A stretch of 29,495 nucleotides of DNA from an uncultured Lachnospiraceae bacterium (GCA_947175775.1 CAMWNY010000002.1:1-29495), one strand, 5' to 3'; shown: positions 17,622 through 24,822, numbered from the stretch's first letter. Program-made: numbers and translations. Notes: generated by a model from the letters alone, not told the origin.

Positions 17622-18080
17622 ATGAAAAATATGGAAAACGGATATTTTACAGTGGAAGCAGCGCTTATTTTTCCAATGGTGCTTTTGTTTACGGTAATGA
17701 TGATATTTCTTGCCTTTTTCAGTTATGACAGGTGTATTTTGGAGCAGAGTGCGTATGAGGCGGCGCTGCGTGGAACAGGAAACCATATTAAGAGTGCACA
17801 GGAGGCGTATTCGCAGGTATATGAAGCGGCAGGAAGACTTGTGGAAGAAAAACTTTTTGCAGTACATGATTTTAAGTATGATGTATCCGTCCTTGGAGAT
17901 TTTGTAACAGTTGAGTATCACTGTGTGGTAAATATGCCGCTTATGGGATGGTTATGTGAGTATATACCGGAAATGGACCTGACGCTTGATATTAGCAGTA
18001 GGGCAAGACGCTGCAGGCAGACAAGAATAATCAGAGACTGCAGGGTAATTAATATGTTAATTAATGAAATAGGAGAATAG
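17622..18080 (+). CDS. TadE-like pseudopilin
   Basis: This 152-residue protein begins MKNMENGYFTVEAALIFPMV, a TadE leader with a cleavable G7 and Glu at about +5, followed by a membrane helix (about 9-33). The rest is extracytoplasmic. It has paired cysteines near the end of the mature domain. The ribosome site is weak (GGG about 9 nt upstream), consistent with translation coupled to the preceding gene 12 nt away. Confidence 0.8.
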   Translation: MKNMENGYFTVEAALIFPMVLLFTVMMIFLAFFSYDRCILEQSAYEAALRGTGNHIKSAQEAYSQVYEAAGRLVEEKLFAVHDFKYDVSVLGDFVTVEYHCVVNMPLMGWLCEYIPEMDLTLDISSRARRCRQTRIIRDCRVINMLINEIGE

Positions 18081-18082
18081 AC

Positions 18083-19483
18083 ATGAAAGAAAATTTCCCA
18101 TTGGTAAGTTATGAACGAGATATGAATCATAATTACATGGTGCTTTATCAGTGTGACTTTTTTGGAAAATCAAAGAATAATAGCTGTGATTACCGAATGA
18201 AAATGCTTTTGCAGAATAAAATCAAAGGTCTCTTGCCGATAACGCACAGACAAATAAATGGAGAAAATAAATATTATTATGAAATTAATTCTTTACAGCC
18301 GCTTGACAGACTGATTGAAAAGCATGAGTTAAAATACGGCGACTTACGTGCCGTACTTTTAGGATGTATTCATTTGTTTGAAAGGCTTGAGGAATATTTG
18401 TTAAGCGGCGAGCAGATTATAATTAAACCGGAATTTATCTATGTAAATGTGGAGAATATGGAACCAAATTTTGTCTGTTATCCTGATTATACAAGTAATG
18501 TACGACTCTCTTTTATGGAGTTTATAGATATACTTTTAGCACATATTGACCATACGGACGAGGATGCAGTGATGTTAGGGTATCAGGCATACCGGTATAC
18601 AAGAAATCCCAATTATGTACTTAATGAAATAAAGAAATATTTTACCCCCAAAAATGATGTTGTAAAGGTAAGCGATGAAATAGAAAATAGCGAAATACAT
18701 AATAAAAATCCTGACAGTATTGCTTTAATGCACAATAAGTATAAAGCATATGACAGTAATGATAACAGTAATGACAATGACAGCGATTATACAGAATATA
18801 AAAATAAAGGTGATATTAAAGAACTTATCGGTGGAATTTTTTGTGTTTTTGTAGCAATTTGTGCGGGTGCAGTAATTTTTGGTGCGCGTATTCTTCATTA
18901 TTATCAGCTTAGCGGCGATAATGAGCTTTATATGTATGGGGCAGTGGCAATGGCGCTTGTGGCGGCGGTGCTGTTTTTTATGTGCTATGTCAAGACGGTG
19001 CGGCAAAACCGCGAAATTGCAATGTTAAATGAAGAGAATGAGGAAAGTGTGTATGAAGAGTTCATACAAAGGGATGTTGTTCCTAATTTAACAAACGAAA
19101 GAAAAAAAGAAATGCCGTATGCAATGAATTATAGTGAAAAATCAGTTATGTATTCTAATAATACGGTTTGCCTTGGGAATGAAGCGATAGAGGAGCGTGT
19201 TCTCCGCGGGCGGATTAATGGAAAAGAAATCAGCATAGCGCTTGACTGTCTGCCGTTGACAATAGGAAAACTTGGCGGGGTTTCGGATTTTATTATTAAT
19301 GATAATGCGGTCAGTAAAATGCATGCGCGGTTTGAGGAGCATGAGGGAAAGGTGTGTGTTTGTGATTTGAATTCCACAAACGGGACGGTACATAATGGGG
19401 AATTGATTGCAATTCAGACGCCGGTAGCGTTAGAACCGGGAGATACGCTAAGATTTGGGAGGAGCTGTTTTACGTATTATTAA
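18083..19483 (+). CDS. DUF6382-like/FHA-domain membrane protein
   Basis: This protein has 466 residues. The N-terminal 190 residues resemble DUF6382 (tentative), a degenerate kinase-like region found with FHA domains in clostridial Tad loci. An Asn/Asp-rich linker (about 222-236) leads to two membrane helices near 250-270 and 284-304. A C-terminal FHA domain (about 382-466) has the expected phosphothreonine-binding residues: IGK, VSKMHARF and DLNSTNGT. Both ends are probably cytoplasmic. It starts 2 nt after the TadE-like gene and is the last gene of the Tad block. It could link pilus assembly to Ser/Thr kinase signalling (inference). Confidence 0.85.
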   Translation: MKENFPLVSYERDMNHNYMVLYQCDFFGKSKNNSCDYRMKMLLQNKIKGLLPITHRQINGENKYYYEINSLQPLDRLIEKHELKYGDLRAVLLGCIHLFERLEEYLLSGEQIIIKPEFIYVNVENMEPNFVCYPDYTSNVRLSFMEFIDILLAHIDHTDEDAVMLGYQAYRYTRNPNYVLNEIKKYFTPKNDVVKVSDEIENSEIHNKNPDSIALMHNKYKAYDSNDNSNDNDSDYTEYKNKGDIKELIGGIFCVFVAICAGAVIFGARILHYYQLSGDNELYMYGAVAMALVAAVLFFMCYVKTVRQNREIAMLNEENEESVYEEFIQRDVVPNLTNERKKEMPYAMNYSEKSVMYSNNTVCLGNEAIEERVLRGRINGKEISIALDCLPLTIGKLGGVSDFIINDNAVSKMHARFEEHEGKVCVCDLNSTNGTVHNGELIAIQTPVALEPGDTLRFGRSCFTYY

Positions 19484-19505
19484 AAGGAGAAATTCCTGAA
19501 ATAAA

Positions 19506-19534
19506 TTGCGCAAAAACTGATTTTATTTTATACT
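19506..19534 (+). promoter_or_regulatory. Sigma-A promoter for the GH28 gene
   Basis: TTGCGC (19506-19511) and TATACT (19529-19534) are separated by exactly 17 nt, and the gene starts 51 nt after the -10. No clear terminator lies between the Tad operon and this promoter. Confidence 0.65.
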
Positions 19535-19585
19535 GAAAGAAATAACAGGACGGGGTTATTTAGAAAGAAAGGAGCGTAACGGTAA

Positions 19586-20953
19586 ATGAATAATTTTACA
19601 GTTGAATTACCTAATATTCCTGACAAGGAATATAACATTAAGGATTTTGGCGCGGTAAACGGAGGAATAGAGTCGAATACGGAGGCAATTAACGCAGCAA
19701 TCACAAAGGCGAATGCGGACGGCGGCGGAAAAGTGGTTATTCCAGCGGGAATTTGGATGACGGGTCCGATAGAATTGAAGTCCAATATTGACCTGCATTT
19801 GGAAAATGGCGCGGTACTGCTGTTTGATAAAAACGAAGAAGAATATCCGCTTTATATGTCGGATTTTGAGGGCATGGAGTGCATCCGTGCGAAGTCTCCG
19901 ATTACGGCGGAAAATGCGTCGAATATTGCAATTACGGGTACAGGTACAGTTGATGGAAACGGGCAGCTTTGGCGTCCTGTTAAGCAGTTCAAAATGACGC
20001 AGAGGCAGTGGGACGCACTGCTGAAAAAGTCTCCGTATACAGTGACGGAAAAGGACGGTCAGATTTGGATGCCGTCAAAGACAAGCTTTGACGGGTGGAA
20101 TATGAGTAAACAGAAATCAGCCGAGCTGGAAAGCCTTGATACGGCGCAGAAATATTGGGATTTCTTCCGTCCTGTGATGGTGCGTCTGTATCGGTGTGAC
20201 CATATTTTAATAGAGAATGTTACGCTGCAAAATTCGCCTGCGTGGAATTTGCACCCTTGTTTTTGCCAGCATATTACGATTAAAAATGCGAATATCAGAA
20301 ATCCGTATTATGCGCAGAATGGAGACGGGCTTGATTTGGAGTCTTGCCGGTATGCAGAGATTACGGGAACGACATTTGATGTGGGTGATGATGCGATTTG
20401 CATGAAATCCGGAAAGGGTGAGAAGGCTAGGGAAATAAAGGTTCCGACGCAGGATGTGCGGATAAGTGACTGTACAGTTTATCACGGACATGGCGGTTTT
20501 GTGGTCGGAAGCGAGATGTCGCGTGGTGTGCGGAACGTGGAGGTTAAAAACTGTACGTTTATCGGAACAGATGTGGGTATCCGTTTTAAGTCTGCGATTG
20601 GCAGAGGCGGCGTGGTTGAGGATATTACGCTTGACGGGATACAGATGATGAATATAGAGAAGGAAGCGATTATTTTCACGATGGGGTATGTGCTTGATTA
20701 CCGCGAGTCGGAAGAGAAATCGAAGGTGGTAAAGGCGGAGGACATACCGTATTTTAGAAATATTACCTTGAGGAATATTACCTGCAGCGGTGCGGAATAT
20801 GGGTTAAAGGCGGAAGGTATTGACCTTAGTGCGTTTGAGATTGTTGGAGAGAATGACGGGCAGCCGGTGATTGACAATATTGTAATTGAGGATTCGGCGA
20901 TTGTGGCGCATGTTGAGAAAAAGGTTGTGAATTGCGGAAACATTGTGTATTAA
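19586..20953 (+). CDS. GH28 family glycoside hydrolase (polygalacturonase-like)
   Basis: This 455-residue right-handed beta-helix enzyme has no signal peptide, so it probably acts in the cytoplasm on imported pectic oligosaccharides. The N-terminal YNIKDFGAVNGG segment opens the fold. All GH28 catalytic elements are present: NGDGLD (N245, D247), DVGDDAI (D268, D269), GHGG (H302) and RFK (R333, K335). An inserted segment near 130-185 is lysine- and tryptophan-rich, as in exo-acting cytoplasmic members. AAAGGAG at 19568-19574 precedes ATG by 11 nt. The gene has its own promoter and terminator and no pectin genes beside it. The exact substrate (galacturonan, rhamnogalacturonan or unsaturated oligomers) cannot be read from the sequence. 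Confidence 0.92.
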   Translation: MNNFTVELPNIPDKEYNIKDFGAVNGGIESNTEAINAAITKANADGGGKVVIPAGIWMTGPIELKSNIDLHLENGAVLLFDKNEEEYPLYMSDFEGMECIRAKSPITAENASNIAITGTGTVDGNGQLWRPVKQFKMTQRQWDALLKKSPYTVTEKDGQIWMPSKTSFDGWNMSKQKSAELESLDTAQKYWDFFRPVMVRLYRCDHILIENVTLQNSPAWNLHPCFCQHITIKNANIRNPYYAQNGDGLDLESCRYAEITGTTFDVGDDAICMKSGKGEKAREIKVPTQDVRISDCTVYHGHGGFVVGSEMSRGVRNVEVKNCTFIGTDVGIRFKSAIGRGGVVEDITLDGIQMMNIEKEAIIFTMGYVLDYRESEEKSKVVKAEDIPYFRNITLRNITCSGAEYGLKAEGIDLSAFEIVGENDGQPVIDNIVIEDSAIVAHVEKKVVNCGNIVY

Positions 20954-20975
20954 AATGACACATGTGTCATTTTTT
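20952..20975 (+). terminator. Terminator after the GH28 gene
   Basis: A perfect 22-bp palindrome (20952-20973) centred on CACATGTG is followed by T residues. It overlaps the stop region of the GH28 gene. Confidence 0.8.
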
Positions 20976-20984
20976 GAAGGATTC

Positions 20985-21023
20985 CCGTGGGACTTAGCTT
21001 GTATTGCAAAGCAAGTCTCACGG
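20985..21023 (+). other. Hairpin between convergent genes
   Basis: CCGTGGGACTT (20985-20995) pairs with AAGTCTCACGG (21013-21023) with one G-U pair if transcribed rightward; leftward RNA would have an A-C mismatch. There is no T tract on either side. It may help stop the rightward transcript or be a decayed element. Confidence 0.55.
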
Positions 21024-21070
21024 AAAATGTAAGATTGTATATCAATATAAGTGTTATGTGTTGTGCCTTA

Positions 21071-21901
21071 TCATGATTTTAGTTTTATCCACTTCTTTTT
21101 CCTGATAGTGTCAAATATAAAAGCGGCAAACGCGATAATCAACAATAGAAAAACTGTCAGCAAATCCCATATATCAAAAACAGGCGTTCCTGTCATTTTG
21201 GATAGGACAACGTTAATAATAACTATAAATGGAATGGCAGATAAAAACGTAATTCCAAAGGCAAGGGCTTTTCCTGCTTTTCCAATGCGGTAAAAAAGAG
21301 CGGCAATTATCCATAGGAAAATGATTGAAATAACAGCCATTGCAGCGCCAATTGAAAAGACCTCTTTTGTTTTTGTTAATTGACTTAACAAGGATAAATA
21401 GGGAATCATAAAGACGCTCAAGGATACAAGCCCTGTAATGACCGCTTTTTTTCCTGTAAGAATCATTGGGAAAATGAGAATCCATGCGAACAGAATAGAG
21501 CTGATTGGAATGAGCGACCATGTTAAGCTGCCTGATACTGCAATATTGCAAATCAGACATACTGCAATTCCTGACAACAAAATTGCTGAAAAAAGAACGG
21601 CAATCAAAACATGCCTTTTTTTGTTTGTTTCATCTTCTTTTTTTAAAGCTAACAGATTTTCATCTGCTTTTTGTTCATAATGCTCCATGTCAACAGCCTC
21701 CCCGCTTAATAATTCGTTTACTGAAATGCCTAGTATTTCACAAAGCGCTAACATAATGGAAGAATCGGGCATACTTTTTCCGGTCTCCCATTTGGATACA
21801 GCCCTATCTGTAATGTTTAGTTTTTCTGCGAGCTGTGCTTGTGTTAAATTTTTTTCTTTACGGCATCTGGCAATAAATTTTCCGGTCTTTGTTTGGTTCA
21901 T
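21071..21901 (-). CDS. XRE-family transcriptional regulator with C-terminal membrane domain
   Basis: This protein has 276 residues. The N-terminal HTH (about 5-62) contains RKEKNLTQAQLAEKLNITDRAVSKWETGKSMPD, a typical Cro/C1 motif, then ILGISVNELL. About 25 polar residues lead to five or six hydrophobic segments (about 97-270), so it is a membrane-anchored regulator of a type common in Firmicutes. AAAGGAG lies just upstream of ATG. A perfect inverted repeat at 22017-22039 in its promoter region may be an operator. Its targets are unknown. Confidence 0.88.
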   Translation of the reverse strand: MNQTKTGKFIARCRKEKNLTQAQLAEKLNITDRAVSKWETGKSMPDSSIMLALCEILGISVNELLSGEAVDMEHYEQKADENLLALKKEDETNKKRHVLIAVLFSAILLSGIAVCLICNIAVSGSLTWSLIPISSILFAWILIFPMILTGKKAVITGLVSLSVFMIPYLSLLSQLTKTKEVFSIGAAMAVISIIFLWIIAALFYRIGKAGKALAFGITFLSAIPFIVIINVVLSKMTGTPVFDIWDLLTVFLLLIIAFAAFIFDTIRKKKWIKLKS

Positions 21902-22011
21902 AGTGTTTCTCCTTTCTACTGTTTTTACTGTACATCCGATTATCTGTTTTTAACACGAACCGGTAGTTGAATCCAGACAAATCAACTGTTGGTTGGGAAG
22001 GTTTTTCTGTT

Positions 22012-22039
22012 ATTATATCATAAATCTGTGATTTATGAT
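22012..22039 (-). promoter_or_regulatory. Candidate -10 and 10-bp inverted repeat upstream of the XRE gene
   Basis: ATCATAAATC (22017-22026) and GATTTATGAT (22030-22039) form a perfect inverted repeat with a 3-nt spacer. On the minus strand TATAAT (22012-22017) abuts it, so a protein bound here would block the promoter. No good -35 was seen. This is a candidate autoregulatory operator. Confidence 0.55.
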
Positions 22040-22151
22040 TAACATTCGCCGTTCGCAAAATGAACAAGTTCACTTTGCTCTCTTGCGCTCATTTTATCAT
22101 ATGACAGCAGGTTTTACTATTTTCTTTGCTTCGCATAAATATCTTTTGTTC

Positions 22152-22191
22152 CTGAAAAATGGTCGTTTTGTTCCATATGTCTGAAAAATGG
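22152..22191 (+). repeat. Direct repeat of CTGAAAAATGG
   Basis: Two exact 11-bp copies at 22152-22162 and 22181-22191 are 29 bp apart. The second overlaps the -35 region and spacer of the sigma-28 promoter at 22182. Confidence 0.7.
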
Positions 22192-22208
22192 GAAAATTAA
22201 GCCGATAT
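22182..22208 (+). promoter_or_regulatory. Sigma-28 promoter
   Basis: TGAA (22182-22185), then 15 nt, then GCCGATAT (22201-22208), a full match to the sigma-28 -10 element and 3 of 4 at the -35. It is followed by a structured leader and the unknown protein at 22367. Confidence 0.75.
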
Positions 22209-22366
22209 AATAGACAAATGCTTAAAGAAGGGGGTCTAAGCGTTTCTAAATATTTTTAACTGCCTGGACCTATTGCAAGGGGGCAGGAGGGCGGCTCTGA
22301 CTGACAGAGGAGCCGCCGGTAAAACAAGAAGACAATAGGGATATGAAATGGAGGAAAAAAACAAGT
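22209..22366 (+). ncRNA. Structured 5' leader with possible pseudoknot
   Basis: About 150 nt of predicted untranslated RNA contains several pairings in order: TAGAC/GTCTA (22211-22215 with 22234-22238) or GCTTA/TAAGC (22220-22224 with 22237-22241), CTGCCT/GGGCAG (22260-22265 with 22281-22286), and an 8-bp GC-rich stem GGCGGCTC/GAGCCGCC (22290-22297 with 22310-22317). CCTATTG in the second loop (22269-22275) is complementary to CAATAGG (22333-22339) just before the ribosome site, so a pseudoknot is possible. There is no U tract after the stem. It matches no riboswitch class that I recognise. The remaining intergenic sequence (21902-22150) holds only the XRE promoter region. Confidence 0.5.
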
Positions 22367-22969
22367 ATGAGTATGAATATTAATACAAACATGATGACAG
22401 CGTATGGTTTTGGAAATGGATACCGAATGGGGATTAAAAATCAGAAATTAGGGGAAACGAAGAGCACGAAGGAAAAACGTGTGTTCGACAATGTTCAGAA
22501 AACACAAACTGCGGGCGTTGGTTTTGTGCTGCATATTTCAAATGAGCAGGACGGGGAGGCAATCGGTGCGATTTGCGGCGCAGACCATTCGGTGACGGTA
22601 TATAAACCGAAGAATTTTGATGCCGAAAATCCCGTGTACAAGGTGAAGATATGGGATCAGGACGGCAACGCGACGGAGCGCATGGTGGACGTTTCGAAGG
22701 TAGATTCGCAAAACAGTGACTTTATTGACATGTTTGCGTATACCAGTCATTTGACGGACAGCGGGCAATGCCCGAGCGCACAGTCGGCGTTTACAATGTC
22801 GGCGAATAACCAGCATGGACCGGAAGAGAGAAGCTATAAAGACTTATTTGAGCAAAGAGACTGGGTGAACCAATTGGCGGACGCAATGCATACACAGTAT
22901 GAAGCCGGAAATTTTGAAGGATATTGGCATTACAGACCATTTTGGGATTTCCTGACGAAACAGGGCTGA
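22367..22969 (+). CDS. Unknown protein under sigma-28 control
   Basis: This 200-residue protein has no signal peptide or membrane helix. The N-terminus is Asn/Met-rich and disordered-looking (MSMNINTNMMTAYGFGNGY). A central domain follows with ISNEQDGEAIGAICGADHSVTVYKP and KIWDQDGNATERMVDVSKVD, then SDFIDMFAYTSHL and an aromatic C-terminus (FEGYWHYRPFWDF). I do not recognise a named domain. ATG 22367 is preferred because GGAGG at 22350-22354 lies 12 nt upstream; ATG 22343 lies upstream of that site, and ATG 22373 is also possible. The upstream sigma-28 promoter suggests expression with late flagellar genes, so a motility or flagellar secretion role is possible (inference). Confidence 0.8.
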   Translation: MSMNINTNMMTAYGFGNGYRMGIKNQKLGETKSTKEKRVFDNVQKTQTAGVGFVLHISNEQDGEAIGAICGADHSVTVYKPKNFDAENPVYKVKIWDQDGNATERMVDVSKVDSQNSDFIDMFAYTSHLTDSGQCPSAQSAFTMSANNQHGPEERSYKDLFEQRDWVNQLADAMHTQYEAGNFEGYWHYRPFWDFLTKQG

Positions 22970-23015
22970 TGTCAGTTTTTGCAGATTTATGCCGGAATGG
23001 AGGACTATAGATAAA

Positions 23016-23063
23016 ATGAACATTGCAGTAAATAATTATTTTGGAATGACAGCGGTTTATTGA
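23016..23063 (+). CDS. Possible 15-residue peptide or remnant gene start
   Basis: GGAGG lies 14-16 nt before an ATG that opens MNIAVNNYFGMTAVY and a stop. The beginning resembles the N-terminus of the upstream protein (MNIN...MMTAYG), so it may be the decayed start of a paralogue rather than a functional peptide. Confidence 0.25.
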   Translation: MNIAVNNYFGMTAVY

Positions 23064-23078
23064 TAAAAAATTTATTTC

Positions 23079-23108
23079 TTGCATTGTTAATAGAAAAAGC
23101 AGTATACT
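23079..23108 (+). promoter_or_regulatory. Sigma-A promoter for the lipoprotein gene
   Basis: TTGCAT (23079-23084), 18 nt, TATACT (23103-23108), 40 nt before the start codon. Confidence 0.6.
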
Positions 23109-23147
23109 TTTTATAACAAAATCCAATTATTTGCGGGGGAAAATCCA

Positions 23148-23948
23148 ATGAAAAAATCAAATGCTGTTACGCTGCTTTTTACCATTCTGTTTTGCTGTTT
23201 TCTGTCAGGATGTGCCAGTTTATTGAAAAATGAGCGCATGGATCAGGAAGTAGAGAAAATCATCGCCGCTTTAAATGAGGATGATGCCGACCAAATTTTT
23301 CAATCCATGTATCCTGACGTTGTTACACGGGAGGAATTTGACGCGTCTTATGAGTCCATTCGTCAGATTTGGAAAAAATGCGATGAACACACGATAAAAA
23401 TGACTTCCATGAATATTAATGATAATCAGAATAAATCTGAGATTATCCGCACTTATCGGGTGCAGTATTTTGTCTACACGTCGGAGGACTCCTATACCAT
23501 CAATTTAACATACCGGTCGGATAATGAGGGGGAGGGATTGTACGGGTTCAACCTTACGCCTGGAACAATCCCTGTACTGATAAGCGGCGGCTTTACAACT
23601 GCCAAGGAAAATTCCGTGCCGCAATGGTGCGCATTAATTTTTACCGTGCTGTCTTACGTTTTTATTACCATCACAATAATCGACATTTTCAGAAAGCGTC
23701 CCCGGCTATACGGGATATGGATGGTGGCGGCTATGACCTTTTTCGCTTTTCGGATACAAATCGTACCTGCCAATTTTCATGCGGGCGGATTCGTAACCTG
23801 GTTTGCGATGTCTGCCTTCAAAATTTATAGTAATAATATGCGTAATTTTGTTTTTGCGCTTCCTGTGGGCGCCGTTGCCTACTGGTTTATGCGTAAAAGG
23901 CTTTTGAGGAAAAAATCTACAGACTTTTTAATAGAGAAAATGGATTAA
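23148..23948 (+). CDS. Lipoprotein with C-terminal membrane helices, unknown function
   Basis: This protein has 266 residues. The signal peptide ends in lipobox LSGC with Cys22 as the lipidated residue. An external domain (about 30-145) follows; its NEDDADQIFQSMYPDVV segment resembles NTF2-like/DUF-type lipoprotein domains (weak). Then come several hydrophobic segments near 158-178, 187-205 and 230-252. A lipid anchor and several membrane helices in one protein is an uncommon combination. GGGGG precedes ATG by about 8 nt. It has its own promoter and a strong terminator, so it is monocistronic. Confidence 0.8.
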   Translation: MKKSNAVTLLFTILFCCFLSGCASLLKNERMDQEVEKIIAALNEDDADQIFQSMYPDVVTREEFDASYESIRQIWKKCDEHTIKMTSMNINDNQNKSEIIRTYRVQYFVYTSEDSYTINLTYRSDNEGEGLYGFNLTPGTIPVLISGGFTTAKENSVPQWCALIFTVLSYVFITITIIDIFRKRPRLYGIWMVAAMTFFAFRIQIVPANFHAGGFVTWFAMSAFKIYSNNMRNFVFALPVGAVAYWFMRKRLLRKKSTDFLIEKMD

Positions 23949-23959
23949 AAATGCTATTG

Positions 23960-24001
23960 AAGGCGTATGGATTAGGAATGAATAAGCCATACGCCTTTTT
24001 A
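23960..24001 (+). terminator. Strong Rho-independent terminator
   Basis: GGCGTATGG (23962-23970) pairs with CCATACGCC (23987-23995), extended by AA/TT, and is followed by TTTTTT. Confidence 0.92.
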
Positions 24002-24034
24002 TGCGCAGCCTCATGCAGGGGAAGCTACGAAATT

Positions 24035-24265
24035 TTATTTCGTTTCGGAAGGATGGAAAACAAGCAAATCTTCGATTTTGCATTCCAATACAGTACAAAG
24101 TTTGCATAAAACAAAAACATCCAAGCGTGTAATATTATTGGTGCAGTAATTGTCAATCTGTTTCCAGTTCATTTCCGCTTTGTATGACAGCTTGTTTTTG
24201 CTTAAGCCCTTTTTCTTTAACAATTCATTTAAACGGATTTCTATAGATCCATAGTTATTTTCCAC
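24035..24265 (-). CDS. Small Cro/C1-type HTH protein
   Basis: This single-domain protein has 76 residues if it starts at GTG 24265. RLNELLKKKGLSKNKLSYKAEMNWKQIDNYCTNNITRLDVFVLCKLC matches the short HTH_26-like XRE fold, with ECKIEDLL after it. The GTG is chosen because AGAGGTG lies 5 nt upstream; ATG 24298 adds 11 residues but has no ribosome site. It stands alone next to a repeat-rich intergenic region, suggesting a remnant of a mobile element (inference). Confidence 0.8.
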   Translation of the reverse strand: MENNYGSIEIRLNELLKKKGLSKNKLSYKAEMNWKQIDNYCTNNITRLDVFVLCKLCTVLECKIEDLLVFHPSETK

Positions 24266-24311
24266 TTTTTCACCTCTGCTATTTGTATTCTTGAACATTG
24301 AAACGATTTCA

Positions 24312-24540
24312 TTTTATAGTTGTTACAGAAGTTTCGTAATCCTTAAAAAGTATTAGACTACTAATTATAGAAATATATGTTTGGTTATAATCAGTTTCAT
24401 ATTTATCATAAAATCTTAACTTATAATCTTTAACTTCTTACAATTCGCCGATATTTCCTTGTAATGTTATTTTATACTTGTTATAGTAAATTTATAATCT
24501 GTAAGAAATATTAGAACACTAGATGCAGAAACGCATGTTT
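24312..24540 (+). repeat. Degenerate 71-bp direct repeat, 158 bp apart
   Basis: 24312-24382 and 24470-24540 align without gaps at about 51 of 71 positions. Shared blocks include TTTTATA, TTGTTA, TAATC, TATTAGA, ACTA, AGAAA and ATGTTT at the same spacing. The first copy lies just upstream of the small HTH gene; the second is inside a possible small RNA unit. Confidence 0.65.
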
Positions 24541-24578
24541 TAAATGTAGAATAAGCAGTCTTTGGAACTGCTTTATTT
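24459..24578 (+). ncRNA. Possible small RNA unit (promoter to terminator)
   Basis: TTGTAA (24459-24464), 17 nt, TATAGT (24482-24487) would start a transcript near 24494. A hairpin AAGCAGT/ACTGCTT (24553-24559 with 24567-24573) followed by TATTTGTATT would end it, giving about 85 nt. A small stem ATGC/GCAT (24523-24526 with 24533-24536) lies inside. No open reading frame with a ribosome site was seen in it. Confidence 0.35.
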
Positions 24579-24630
24579 GTATTATTCCTTTAATTTATCA
24601 ATATAATATCAATGATAATTGCATCAACTT

Positions 24631-24792
24631 CTAGTGTATTGACTCGTTCATATTCAGGCAAACCTCCTTGCCTATTTCCCTGATAGCGCTACTTCCCAAG
24701 CCTCGCTGTAGCCACCGCTGCGCCTGCTTTTGTGAAGCAGCGTTCTCAGGAAATATTCTGCGGAGTTTTACTAGATATGAAGCGGTCACTAG
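24631..24792. repeat. 162-bp extended imperfect palindrome
   Basis: Nested arms pair from outside in: CTAGTG 24631/CACTAG 24787; CATAT 24649/ATATG 24775; AAACCTCC 24660/GGAGTTT 24762; TATTTCCCTGA 24673/TCAGGAAATA 24746; CGCTACTTC 24687/GAAGCAGCG 24734; AAGC 24698/GCTT 24726, with further short stems at the apex. The CGCTACTTC pair contains an A-C mismatch in rightward RNA but a G-U pair in leftward RNA, which favours a minus-strand transcript. It may be a structured RNA, a MITE-like element or a repeated intergenic palindrome. It lies just before the gene at 24823. Confidence 0.7.
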
Positions 24793-24822
24793 TATGTATA
24801 GGCAATCGGTTATGGGAGGCAT

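Noticed and set aside
21858..22073. 71-codon minus-strand frame upstream of the XRE gene
   Set aside because: Overlaps the XRE start and its promoter repeat, with no ribosome site or recognisable domain.
22290..22317. GC-rich hairpin as a terminator
   Set aside because: It is followed by GGTAAAAC, without a T tract, and lies inside a leader before a gene.
24447..24454. GCCGATAT as a third sigma-28 promoter
   Set aside because: The -10 matches fully, but no TAAA-like -35 lies 14-16 nt upstream.
24631..24822. 63-codon minus-strand frame
   Set aside because: It coincides with the extended palindrome and has no recognised domain; treated as a by-product of the repeat.
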